NCBI GenBank assembly: GCA_023395595.1
Contig: JAEWYO010000012.1
Span: forward strand, 1-63,672
Reading direction: 5' to 3'
Origin: Bacillota bacterium
GTDB taxonomy: Bacteria; Bacillota; Clostridia; Christensenellales; CAG-138
DNA: 63,672 nt
A program made the position numbers and the translations under genes. The notes beneath the pieces were generated by a model that did no database searches, was not told the origin of the DNA, and was given only the letters and a program-made list of their open reading frames with translations. Shown piece by piece: positions 1-7,835 of the stretch. Within the stretch, counting starts at the first letter, position 1; the number at the start of each line of letters is the position of its first letter.

Positions 1-1
1 C

Positions 2-64
2 CATCTCTTCCGCGCACGCGATATGCTGCGGGAACAGTTGAAAGGGGAGTTTCAGGATGTTTAA
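2..64 (+). CDS. ECF sigma factor, C-terminal end (partial)
   Basis: The first bases encode a short C-terminal peptide with the residues LFRARDMLREQLKGEF before a TAA stop. This matches the last helix of region 4.2 in ECF sigma-70 factors, where the DNA-recognition helix is followed by an RAR-x-LR-x-L pattern. The rest of the gene lies outside the window. The stop overlaps the next start codon by 8 bp, so the two genes are probably translationally coupled. Only about 20 residues are visible, so the family call rests on this tail and on the context. Confidence 0.6.
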   Translation, partial: HLFRARDMLREQLKGEFQDV

Positions 65-2084
65 AGAGCAGTATATCCGTGACAACGACAAGCTAAAAGC
101 AAAGGAGACGTTGCTCATGGAAATCAAAGAGAAAAACACGCGTGAGAAAATTGCCCTCACGCCAAAACAGAAGTTCGTCCGTTACGGGGCGGTGTTCGCA
201 GCATTTCTGCTCGTCGCCGTCAGCGTATTCGGCCTCATCAACGCAAACAAACCCAGCTCTGCTGCGCCCGGAAACATGGCGCTGAGCGCAAGCAGCGATC
301 AGACAGAGAGCGCAAAAGCCGCAGGCGTCACCACGGTTGAGAGCTATGACGACATTTTCGGCATGATCGAAACCATGCAAAACAACAATGTTGTCTACAG
401 TGGCGGCGTCATGATGGAAGGCGCGATGGCGGACGGCGCAATGGCAGCCCCCGCAGCCGGCGTGAAGACGGAAGTGGCAGAAGCCCCCGCGACGAGCGCC
501 GACAACCCGGGCAGCGCGGATTATTCCGAAACCAATGTGCAGGTCAAGGGTGTGGACGAAGCGGACATCGTCAAGACCGACGGAAACTACATTTACTATA
601 TCGCGGGCAACCAGCTCAACATCCTCAAGCCCGACGGAGCCGCCACCAAACTCGTCTCGAGCACCGCGCTGAGCAGCGAGGACAGCTGGTGGGGCTATAA
701 CTCCGAGATGTTCCTGATGGGCAACCGGCTGATGATCATCACGCAGAGCTTCAACACCGTTTGGGTCAACGACGCGAGCGGACGCTACGAAACCAACACC
801 GACCAGACCAGCGCGGTCATCTACGACATCAGCAACCCGGCAAAGCCGCTTCAGGTGGTTTCTCTCGGGCAGAGCGGCAACTATGTCAGCTCCCGCTTGA
901 TCGGGGACTATGTCTACCTTGTGACCTCGCAGTATATCTATAACCCCGTGAAGGGCACACCGATTACCTATATCCCCGCAACCACCGACGGCGTGGAGAG
1001 CAAACTGCTCCAGCCCACCGATCTCTACATCGGAGGCAACCCGCAGAACGCGGCGTATACCGTGATCGGCTCGATCAATCTCAAGAGCGGCGCAAACTTC
1101 ACCTCCGCAAAAGCGGTCTTCGGCGGAACGAGCGAGCTCTACGCCAACGCGGACCACATGCTGCTCGCGTTCTCGCGCTATTCGGAAGAAACCCTTCCCA
1201 TCGCGCCGGACAAGGACGGTAAAAACGTCCAGATCACCAACAGCTCCACCAACACGGACCTCGTGCTGTTGGGCCTCTCCGACGGACAGATTACGAAGCT
1301 TGCCAGCGGCAACGTGCCCGGCAGCCTCCTCAACCAGTTCTCGATGGACGAGTATAAGAACGTGTTCCGCATCGTGACCACGCTCAACAGCTCGCAGCAG
1401 CGCATCTTTACGGACGGCGTGGACACCTATGAGTACGACAGCACGAGCGCAAACGCGCTCTACACACTGGATCTCGACCTCAACCTCCTCGGTAAGATCG
1501 AAAACCTCGCCAAGGACGAGTTCGTCAAGAGCGTGCGCTTCGACGGCAGCATCGGCTACTTTGTGACCTTCCGTCAGGTCGATCCGCTCTTCGCGGTCGA
1601 TCTGAGCAATCCCGCTTCCCCGCGCATACTCGACACGCTCAAGATTCCGGGCTTCTCGGAATACCTCCACGTGTTCAAGGACAACCTGCTGCTGGGCATC
1701 GGCTACAATGCGGACGAAAACACCGGCGCGATGCAGGGCGTGAAGCTCTCCATGTTCGATACGACGGACAAGGCGAACGTCAAGGAAGTCAACACCGCAA
1801 AAGTGGACGCGAGCTGGACAATCGTCGGCAGCAACCACAAGGCAATCCTTGTAGATGCGGAAAAGAACCTGATCGCCTTCCCGGCAGACAGCAACTACTA
1901 CATCTACCGCTACACCAACAAGGGCTTTGAGCTCGCCGCCCGCGTCAATATGACGGCGGATCTCTCAAGCTGGAACCTGCGCGGCATGTTCATCGGGGAC
2001 AACTTCTATGTCCTCGGCGACTCCGGCGTCACGGTCATCTCGCTTGCCGACTTCACCGTGCTTGCCACCGTGAAACTTGGCTAA
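57..2084 (+). CDS. Membrane-anchored C-terminal beta-propeller protein
   Basis: A 675-residue protein with a charged cytoplasmic N-terminus (about 1-40), one membrane helix (about 41-62), a low-complexity Ala/Gly linker, and a large extracellular domain. The stretch VKGVDEADIVKTDG near residue 165 is the hallmark of the secreted beta-propeller family (COG4880-type, distantly WD40-like). Its start overlaps the ECF sigma gene. The topology of a short cytosolic tail, a TM helix and an outer sensor domain is that of an anti-sigma factor, so a sigma-binding role is a reasonable inference, but no classical zinc anti-sigma motif is visible. The biochemical function of these propellers is unknown to me. 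Confidence 0.8.
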   Translation: MFKEQYIRDNDKLKAKETLLMEIKEKNTREKIALTPKQKFVRYGAVFAAFLLVAVSVFGLINANKPSSAAPGNMALSASSDQTESAKAAGVTTVESYDDIFGMIETMQNNNVVYSGGVMMEGAMADGAMAAPAAGVKTEVAEAPATSADNPGSADYSETNVQVKGVDEADIVKTDGNYIYYIAGNQLNILKPDGAATKLVSSTALSSEDSWWGYNSEMFLMGNRLMIITQSFNTVWVNDASGRYETNTDQTSAVIYDISNPAKPLQVVSLGQSGNYVSSRLIGDYVYLVTSQYIYNPVKGTPITYIPATTDGVESKLLQPTDLYIGGNPQNAAYTVIGSINLKSGANFTSAKAVFGGTSELYANADHMLLAFSRYSEETLPIAPDKDGKNVQITNSSTNTDLVLLGLSDGQITKLASGNVPGSLLNQFSMDEYKNVFRIVTTLNSSQQRIFTDGVDTYEYDSTSANALYTLDLDLNLLGKIENLAKDEFVKSVRFDGSIGYFVTFRQVDPLFAVDLSNPASPRILDTLKIPGFSEYLHVFKDNLLLGIGYNADENTGAMQGVKLSMFDTTDKANVKEVNTAKVDASWTIVGSNHKAILVDAEKNLIAFPADSNYYIYRYTNKGFELAARVNMTADLSSWNLRGMFIGDNFYVLGDSGVTVISLADFTVLATVKLG

Positions 2085-2111
2085 TCCACACAAACAATAC
2101 ACACGACAAAG

Positions 2112-2133
2112 GCGGGCGCAAGCCCGCTTTTGT
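2112..2133 (+). terminator. Intrinsic terminator after the propeller gene
   Basis: A 6-bp GCGGGC/GCCCGC stem with a GCAA loop is followed by TTTTGT, 28 bases after the stop codon. The same stem recurs after several other genes in this window. Confidence 0.85.
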
Positions 2134-2195
2134 GTTGCCGGAATCATTCGAACACCCCGGAAGTCCCGGAACAAGAACAAACATTTCCTGTTCGG

Positions 2196-2224
2196 TTGCC
2201 GATTGTCCCGCACGGGTCTATAAT
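2196..2224 (+). promoter_or_regulatory. Sigma-A-type promoter of the ClC gene
   Basis: TTGCCG, a 17-base spacer and a perfect TATAAT lie about 60 bases before the ClC start codon, downstream of the previous terminator. Confidence 0.7.
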
Positions 2225-2285
2225 AAGGGGAATTTTTATGCGCATCTGCGCAAATCCTTCGTAATTAAAAAGAGGTCTTTGCTTC

Positions 2286-3845
2286 ATGGAATCCAGGTCA
2301 ACTTCCGCTCTGCTGACGGGGCTCAACAACCTGAAATGGCGGGTTGCAGGAAAAGGAATTCTCGTCGGTTTTGTCGCGGGGCTGTTCGCCGCGGCATACC
2401 GTTTGGTGATCGAACACGGATCACAAGCCGCGCTCTTCGTTTTTTCGTTCCTGCGGGAGCATCCTATCTGGATTCCACTCTGGGTCGTCGCAGCCGTATG
2501 CATCGGCTACCTGCTGTATCGATTGATCCGCTGGGAACCCTATGCAAAAGGCAGCGGCATCCCGCAGGTGGAAGGCATTGTGCTGCTGGGCATGCGGATT
2601 CGTTGGTATACAGTGCTCGCGGTTCGTTTCCTCGCGGGAGCGCTCGCTAGCATCTTTGGTCTCTCGCTCGGGCGCGAAGGCCCGTCGATTCAGATCGGCG
2701 CGGCGGGTGGTCAGGCGGTCTGTACTTTTGCCTCCCGCGACAAACAGGAGGAAAACTATCTGATCACCGCGGGCGCTGCCGCCGGGCTTTCCGCCGCGTT
2801 CTGCGCGCCGCTTTCCGGCATTCTCTTTTGTCTGGAAGAGGTGCACCGCTCGTTTTCTCCGCTGATCCTCCTCGCCGCGACAACCGCCGCGCTGACGGCG
2901 GACGTTGTGAGTAAGACGATTTTCGGTCTCACTCCCGTGTTGGCATATGGTGCCATTGTGCCGATTCCGCTTGCGGCCTACCCTTGGTTGATCGCGGTTG
3001 GCATCGGCAGCGGACTCATCGGCGCGCTGGCAAACAAGTGGCTGCTTGCAATCGGGCTTTGGTATCAGCGCCTGCCCGCTTGGAGCCGTCCGATGCTTGC
3101 GTTGCTGCTGGCTCTGTCATGCGGGCTGTTTTTGCCCGCGGTCCTCGGCGGCGGCCAGGGTTTGGTTCAGCTTTCGCAGGGCACGAGCGCGGCACTCGCT
3201 ACCCTCGCGCTGCTCCTGCTTGTGAAGTTTATCTTCACGGGAACGAGTTTTGGCAGCGGCTTGCCGGGCGGCATCTTCCTTCCGCTGCTCTCCATCGGCG
3301 CGCTGACGGGCTGCCTGATTGCGCGTCTGCTCATTCCGCTTGGGTTGCCGGAGGGCGCGGTTGCGGCGTTTAGCGTCTGCGCGATGGCGGGCGTTCTCTC
3401 CGCCGCGGTAAAGGCGCCGATTACGAGCATTCTGCTCATGGCGGAGATGACGGGTTCGCTTGTACATCTGCTGCCCGTTGCGGCGGTTGCGTTTCTCGCG
3501 CTGCTGGTGTCCGATCTTCTGCGCGTGTCTCCGATCTATGAGGTGCTGCTGGAACGGCTCAGCGGCACAAAGGAAGACGCAACCCGTAAACGCGGCGCAA
3601 TGGTGGAGCTGCCGGTTGAGCTCGGCAGCGAGACCGACGGCAAGCATCTGAGCGAGGTGCGCTGGCCAGAGGGTGCCCTCGTGGTCAGTGTGCGCCGCGG
3701 TGCACGGGAGTTCGTGCCGAACGGGAGCACCCGCCTACTCCACGGGGACTATATCACCGCGCTTTCAAGCGAGCGCTGCTTTGCCGAAACGCGCGCGGAA
3801 CTCTCCAAGCTCTGCCGCGCGCAAACTGGGCATCCGCAGGATTGA
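2286..3845 (+). CDS. ClC-family chloride channel or H+/Cl- antiporter with TrkA-C domain
   Basis: A 519-residue polytopic protein. The ClC signatures are present: GREGP near residues 129-133, which carries the external gating glutamate; the LSAAFCAPLSGILFCLEE segment; and GSGLPGGIFLP near residue 324. The inner glutamate of the LEE segment sits where the proton glutamate lies in exchangers, which favours antiport over a pure channel (inference). The last 75 residues look like a TrkA-C/RCK-C ligand-binding domain, common in bacterial ClCs. It moves chloride across the cytoplasmic membrane. It stands alone with its own promoter and terminator. The start is the ATG after AAAGAGG. Confidence 0.93.
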   Translation: MESRSTSALLTGLNNLKWRVAGKGILVGFVAGLFAAAYRLVIEHGSQAALFVFSFLREHPIWIPLWVVAAVCIGYLLYRLIRWEPYAKGSGIPQVEGIVLLGMRIRWYTVLAVRFLAGALASIFGLSLGREGPSIQIGAAGGQAVCTFASRDKQEENYLITAGAAAGLSAAFCAPLSGILFCLEEVHRSFSPLILLAATTAALTADVVSKTIFGLTPVLAYGAIVPIPLAAYPWLIAVGIGSGLIGALANKWLLAIGLWYQRLPAWSRPMLALLLALSCGLFLPAVLGGGQGLVQLSQGTSAALATLALLLLVKFIFTGTSFGSGLPGGIFLPLLSIGALTGCLIARLLIPLGLPEGAVAAFSVCAMAGVLSAAVKAPITSILLMAEMTGSLVHLLPVAAVAFLALLVSDLLRVSPIYEVLLERLSGTKEDATRKRGAMVELPVELGSETDGKHLSEVRWPEGALVVSVRRGAREFVPNGSTRLLHGDYITALSSERCFAETRAELSKLCRAQTGHPQD

Positions 3846-3859
3846 TGTGCGATCCGTGA

Positions 3860-3880
3860 GCGGGCGAAAGCCCGCTTTTG
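3860..3880 (+). terminator. Intrinsic terminator after the ClC gene
   Basis: GCGGGC, GAAA loop, GCCCGC and TTTT, starting 15 bases after the stop. It belongs to the same hairpin type as the one near 2112. Confidence 0.85.
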
Positions 3881-4107
3881 CGTTGCCGCAAACAGTACTA
3901 CTCGTTTCTTATATTTTCTCGTGCAGGCAGAAAAATACTCCTGCCATCTTGTTTCCAACGAATCAATCCTGTACTATTACATAAGACCCGTGTATACAAC
4001 CAAATTCAGTATGTGCGCATATCCCGCCGTCCGCCAATCACCTTCGGGTAACCGCCCGTGCGTTTGAATGCCTATCACACAACAGCCCGTTCGGGAAGGG
4101 GAATACT

Positions 4108-5154
4108 ATGTGGAAATGCCAATATTGCGACAAGACCAATTTTGACGACCAGAAGATTTGCCCGTATTGCAACGCGCCAAAGCCCACCGCGCCAAACCGC
4201 CCGTTGGATCAGAGCGGAAACACACCATCGTTCTATGGCAATCAGGGGCAGTCCGCGCAGGATTGGAACGCACGCTATAACCCCGGCGCTGCCAAAAAAT
4301 CCAAGTTCAGTGCCATCTTTCACTATACCATCGTCGGGATTGCGGCGGCACTGTTCATCGTCATTCTTGTGATGCTGTTTCAAAAACCCGCTCCCTCCGG
4401 ATTGTCCGCCGCTGCGCCGCAGGCGAGCGACGCACTCAAAAACACGATCGGAGAAATCAGCGGCGCTGCTACCACGCAAGCCCCCGCTCCAGTGGCAACG
4501 GCCGAGCCAACGCCGGAGCCTTTTGCCGCCGAAGCACCAGTTGAAATCTATCTGGACTATGGCGAAACCTATCAGTGCACCACGGCGGATTTCGATTTGC
4601 CGTATGCCGTTGCAGATGAGGAAGTCAACTGGATTTGCGAAGACAACGACGCAGGTACCATGTGCAGCTCACGCGGGCACATTACCGCAGGAAATTATCA
4701 GGTTGACCCCCAAGAAAAGTTTAATCCCGCGATATCCATCACCGGAAAAACAAAAAACGGGTCCACATTGACTTATACGATTGTCACCGGGCGTGGCGAG
4801 AACTTTACGTTTGACTGGTCTACCTCACCCCGCACGATGAAAGGCTATACCAGCGGCTATGTCATTGTTTCCGATGATATGGTTCCGCAATGCGGCGGAT
4901 TTACGATCTATTACGAGTATGAACTCACGGATGGAAAGCTGAACTCCGACCGCTGGTCTGTTTGGGTGCGTGAGGACGGCACGACATGGGTGCGCGTCGG
5001 CGATATTTACCTCGAAAACAAGGTCGGCAAGCAGTTTGATATCGAGTTTGACCATCCGATCACGTTCAACGAGATCTGCGTGCAGCCGGAAACGTACAGC
5101 GATGACTATTCCTGCACAACCTCGTATGCAATCGGATACCTGCTGTTCAATTGA
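4108..5154 (+). CDS. Zinc-ribbon, single-pass membrane protein with an extracellular domain
   Basis: A 348-residue protein. Four cysteines in two CxxC pairs (C4, C7, C18, C21) form an N-terminal zinc ribbon. A Pro/Gly-rich linker follows, then a membrane helix at about 68-91, a Pro/Ala/Glu-rich spacer and an extracellular domain of about 200 residues that I do not recognise. The order cytosolic zinc ribbon, TM, outer domain is shared with the much larger protein at 30429-32627, although the outer domains differ. It stands alone with a terminator behind it. The start follows AAGGGGAA. The function is unknown; sensing or envelope maintenance would be a guess. Confidence 0.75.
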   Translation: MWKCQYCDKTNFDDQKICPYCNAPKPTAPNRPLDQSGNTPSFYGNQGQSAQDWNARYNPGAAKKSKFSAIFHYTIVGIAAALFIVILVMLFQKPAPSGLSAAAPQASDALKNTIGEISGAATTQAPAPVATAEPTPEPFAAEAPVEIYLDYGETYQCTTADFDLPYAVADEEVNWICEDNDAGTMCSSRGHITAGNYQVDPQEKFNPAISITGKTKNGSTLTYTIVTGRGENFTFDWSTSPRTMKGYTSGYVIVSDDMVPQCGGFTIYYEYELTDGKLNSDRWSVWVREDGTTWVRVGDIYLENKVGKQFDIEFDHPITFNEICVQPETYSDDYSCTTSYAIGYLLFN

Positions 5155-5169
5155 TACAAGCAAACGCGT

Positions 5170-5204
5170 AAGCAAAAAGCGGGCGACATGCCCGCTTTTG
5201 TGTT
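5170..5204 (+). repeat. 35-bp terminator repeat, copy 1
   Basis: This 35-base segment is identical to 5759-5793. It contains an intrinsic terminator (GCGGGC, loop GACAT, GCCCGC, TTTTG, hairpin core 5175-5199) that ends the zinc-ribbon gene. The two copies bracket the lipoprotein gene. Confidence 0.9.
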
Positions 5205-5303
5205 AGAAATAGAATTTTAAACAACAAAAATCTCCTTTTGTATTATACTAATCATTCTGTCTATTCGTGTTTATATCTCTAGAAAATTAACCGAATTAAT
5301 ATA

Positions 5304-5331
5304 TTGACATGTAACTTTTTTGAGTTAAAGT
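5304..5331 (+). promoter_or_regulatory. Promoter of the small lipoprotein gene
   Basis: A perfect TTGACA is followed after 16 bases by TAAAGT in an AT-rich stretch, about 30 bases before the translation start. The -10 match is imperfect. Confidence 0.5.
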
Positions 5332-5362
5332 GAAATTAAGAAACGAAAGGAGAATCAATGCA

Positions 5363-5728
5363 ATGCAGTCAAAGATGAAACGCGTCTTCTTGTTAACGAT
5401 GGTATGCATGCTCATTCTAACTACTTTCGTCGGTTGCGCTACCCCAAAGAAGGGGGATGTCTACAAGGCTACAAATAATAAGAACGGAGAGATAATCATA
5501 AAGTCAGAATCCGCGTTCACTGCCAAAGGCATATCGCTTGAACTTGGTTCACAATGCTTTCCAATTCCGTCAGGTACAGGAACCTATCGAATTGTTGGTA
5601 AAAAGACGATATATTTTAAGTTCTCAAAGGTGATGGCTGGACTTGCTGATACGGATGAGTTAACAGCAACAATCAACAATGATGGTAGCTTCACAGCGTG
5701 TGGAGTCACATACAAGAAAGCAAAATAG
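5363..5728 (+). CDS. Small lipoprotein of unknown function
   Basis: A 121-residue protein with a basic N-terminus, a hydrophobic stretch and a lipobox-like FVGC, followed by a domain of about 95 residues rich in Lys, Thr and Gly. It should be exported and lipid-anchored on the outer face of the membrane. The chosen ATG lies 11 bases after AAAGGAG; an upstream in-frame ATG at 5330 has no ribosome site. The gene is clearly more AT-rich than its neighbours and lies between two identical 35-bp terminator repeats, which suggests acquisition as a cassette. I do not recognise the domain. Confidence 0.7.
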   Translation: MQSKMKRVFLLTMVCMLILTTFVGCATPKKGDVYKATNNKNGEIIIKSESAFTAKGISLELGSQCFPIPSGTGTYRIVGKKTIYFKFSKVMAGLADTDELTATINNDGSFTACGVTYKKAK

Positions 5729-5758
5729 TTGTTACTTCAAGTAAAAAGTTGCATTCTC

Positions 5759-5793
5759 AAGCAAAAAGCGGGCGACATGCCCGCTTTTGTGTT
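5759..5793 (+). repeat. 35-bp terminator repeat, copy 2
   Basis: Identical to 5170-5204. The hairpin core at 5763-5789 ends the lipoprotein gene. Read on the minus strand it also has a T-tract, so it can serve the convergent AlkZ-related gene. Confidence 0.9.
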
Positions 5794-5805
5794 GCGCGAG
5801 GCTTT

Positions 5806-6507
5806 TCAGCCTAAAATAAACTTTTTGATCTTCTTCTCTTCCGCCTGCGGATTGAGCACAAGCACCTGCCTGGTGATGGCTTGCATCGCGTCGCATTTCC
5901 CGATCTTCGCGGCCTCGGAAAAGATATCCTCGCCCCAGAACTGCTCCGTGGTGCAAAACACCGTCGAATACCAACCGTACTCCTCGCCTTTTTGCGAGAG
6001 CTTCTGCTGTCTGCCACACATGGTCAAAAACAGGCGCATCTGCAATTCTGTCAGCGCGCTGTCAAAGCGGCTCTTCTCCTCCGCGCCGAACGAGGCAAGC
6101 TGCTTGATCGCGTGCAGCGGCAGCGTACCGTATTCTAAAACCGTATTATAGATGCGCTTTGCCGCGTGGCTCAGCGTTCCGTCCTCATAGGCCTGCGAAA
6201 AGTTCTCGTCGCCACGACGAGCGGCGAGGAAATAGGGTGCCCACTGCTTCGTGATAAACCCGCTCTTCTTGAAGAACACTTTGCCATAGGCGATGTCGCG
6301 CCGTTCGTCCAGCACGCGCATACGCCATTCCCACGGGTCGGTTTCCACCAACCCCGTGTGCCAGCGCACGGGTGTTTCATACGGCGGCTGCTGATCCCAA
6401 CTCCACGGAATCAGCGCGAAGATGCCTTCGTCGTTACCGCCACCCATCGAAAAACCGGCGGTCAACAGGTTTTCAACAAATCCATCGTAATTTTGAATCG
6501 GAATCAA
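5806..6507 (-). CDS. AlkZ-related protein
   Basis: A 233-residue soluble protein beginning MIPIQNYDGF. It resembles the short clostridial proteins annotated as AlkZ-related, a family linked by winged-helix similarity to the DNA glycosylase AlkZ/YcaQ. A DNA-repair role is inferred from that relationship only, and no catalytic residue is assigned here. The start is TTG at 6507, preceded by a GGGGGA ribosome site; no ATG fits. It is the last gene of the WYL-headed cluster, after a gap of about 75 bp. Confidence 0.65.
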   Translation of the reverse strand: MIPIQNYDGFVENLLTAGFSMGGGNDEGIFALIPWSWDQQPPYETPVRWHTGLVETDPWEWRMRVLDERRDIAYGKVFFKKSGFITKQWAPYFLAARRGDENFSQAYEDGTLSHAAKRIYNTVLEYGTLPLHAIKQLASFGAEEKSRFDSALTELQMRLFLTMCGRQQKLSQKGEEYGWYSTVFCTTEQFWGEDIFSEAAKIGKCDAMQAITRQVLVLNPQAEEKKIKKFILG

Positions 6508-6581
6508 ACGCGCAATCCCCCGTTACTCTTTTTCTCCAGTATAGCAGAAGCGCGATCATGCAGCGCAAAAAACGCAGGAAT

Positions 6582-7010
6582 TTATCCCTTTGGCGCAACG
6601 CGCAGGCGAATGAGCTGTTTGACATCCTCCAAAACCTGCGCGTCTGTTACGCGAATCATCAACCAGCGCGCGCCGTTGAACGCCTGCGTGCGGGCGTAGA
6701 GCTCGCGGATATAATCCGTGCAGATCGGTAGAAGCAGCTCTGCCTGCGGCGCTTCCTTTGCGCCGATTGTTACGAGTGCGGTGAACGATCCCGCGTCTGG
6801 ATAAAGTGTGCAGAGAGCGCGTCCGCCCTTTTTGTATTTCACGTTCCAGCCCGGCGCACCGCTGCAGGTGCTGTACTCCACCTTCGGCGCAATCGAATAT
6901 GCTCCCTCTGACCAACTGCAAAGCCCATTCCAGAGAGGGCTGTCGATGAAAGAAGCAATCTGCTCCAGCGTCGGCTCCTGCGATCTCGGGTATGCCTCAA
7001 ACCAACTCAA
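6582..7010 (-). CDS. DUF3788 family protein
   Basis: A 142-residue protein. The opening LSWFEAYPRSQEPTLEQI and the PLWNGLCSW block match the DUF3788 family. Members are small cytosolic proteins of unknown biochemistry, often beside transcription regulators. I place the start at the TTG at 7010, which overlaps the TGA of the upstream gene (TTGA) and follows a GAGAGGG ribosome site. An ATG further upstream (7061) lies inside the previous gene and lacks such a site. It is translationally coupled to the DUF3795 gene. Confidence 0.7.
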   Translation of the reverse strand: MSWFEAYPRSQEPTLEQIASFIDSPLWNGLCSWSEGAYSIAPKVEYSTCSGAPGWNVKYKKGGRALCTLYPDAGSFTALVTIGAKEAPQAELLLPICTDYIRELYARTQAFNGARWLMIRVTDAQVLEDVKQLIRLRVAPKG

Positions 7011-7438
7011 ACGTGTGCCCTCTCTTTTCCGATTGGATGCTGCTGCCCGCAGCCGCTGCAAATGCCGTCATGCATGTTGATCAAATGTCCGCAGGAATCG
7101 CACGTATGCGCGGTGATCTGCTCCCGGAGCAGCGCCGCAACGCCGATTTCTCGCTGACGCGCAGCATCGGACGCAAGATGCACCCCGTACCCTTCGCGAT
7201 AGCGTTTGTCAAACGTCTTCACGCGCTTACAAGGGCGATCCTGACACTCCGCGCAAGAGAACAGCCCGCGCTCGGCAACGCAAGCGCGCATAATGCAGTT
7301 TCGCTGATACTCGTCCGGCTGATTCTGCCGCGCGCGGCACCCCGGGCAGGGCTTCTTGCCGAGGTGTCGGTAGCAGAGCATGCAATTCAGCCCGCATGGA
7401 GCAAGCATGCGTTCGTCGATCTCGTCCGGTGGTTTCAT
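7007..7438 (-). CDS. DUF3795 cysteine-rich protein
   Basis: A 143-residue cytosolic protein with many cysteines: APCGLNCMLCYRH near the N-terminus, PCPGC, C-x2-C pairs in the middle, and a terminal zinc-ribbon-like CDSCGHLINMHDGICSGCG. The pattern fits DUF3795, thought to bind metal. The biochemical role is unknown. It is the third gene of the WYL-headed cluster, between the small zinc-ribbon gene and DUF3788, and its stop overlaps the next start. Confidence 0.75.
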   Translation of the reverse strand: MKPPDEIDERMLAPCGLNCMLCYRHLGKKPCPGCRARQNQPDEYQRNCIMRACVAERGLFSCAECQDRPCKRVKTFDKRYREGYGVHLASDAARQREIGVAALLREQITAHTCDSCGHLINMHDGICSGCGQQHPIGKERAHV

Positions 7439-7489
7439 CCGCCGCCCTGCCTTTCGCCTTGTTCTCGCGTTGTAAGCCTCTTTCGTCGA

Positions 7490-7753
7490 TTACGCCTGCC
7501 AGCGCTTCAACTGCGGAAAATGCTCGTTCATCATTGCACGTGCGCCTGCCTCGGTCATGCCCGGTACGTTCTCCAACATCGGCTTAACGCAAAAATCGAT
7601 CATTTCCTCCATTGTGCACTGCGCGGTAAACGCCCCGTTTTCATAGCAATAGGAGCAATAGTCGCGGCTCTTCGTGCCGTCCGCCTCCGTGCCGTAGAGT
7701 TCGTCTGTCTGCCCCATCGGCATCCCGCAGCTCTGGCAATAACGCTCTTCCAT
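7490..7753 (-). CDS. Small zinc-ribbon protein (Zn_ribbon_2 type)
   Basis: An 87-residue protein opening MEERYCQSCGMPMG with a second CSYC pair, as in the putative zinc-ribbon family PF12674. These proteins frequently accompany WYL or MarR regulators. It is the first gene after the WYL regulator and has its own promoter and operator (TAGAAT at 7788-7793, palindrome at 7806-7820). The ribosome site AAGGAG supports the start. Confidence 0.75.
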   Translation of the reverse strand: MEERYCQSCGMPMGQTDELYGTEADGTKSRDYCSYCYENGAFTAQCTMEEMIDFCVKPMLENVPGMTEAGARAMMNEHFPQLKRWQA

Positions 7754-7805
7754 GTGTTTGTTTCTCCTTCATACATTTGATAGCGCTATTCTATCGCAGT
7801 AAACC

Positions 7806-7820
7806 TGACAACAGCTGTCA
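7806..7820 (-). promoter_or_regulatory. Predicted WYL-regulator operator, upstream of the zinc-ribbon gene
   Basis: TGACA, ACAGC, TGTCA form an inverted repeat over the -35 region of a minus-strand promoter whose -10 is TAGAAT at 7788-7793. The distance from the -10 centre to the palindrome centre is 22.5 bp, the same as at the regulator's own promoter. Confidence 0.6.
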
Positions 7821-7835
7821 TGTTCAAAAAATCCG

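Noticed and set aside
93..1838. A 581-codon minus-strand frame opposite the propeller gene
   Set aside because: No ribosome site or domain; the propeller gene on the plus strand explains the region.
2196..2210. A TTGCCGAT sequence before the ClC gene as a Fic-type operator
   Set aside because: It is a single copy that forms the -35 of the ClC promoter and has no palindromic partner.
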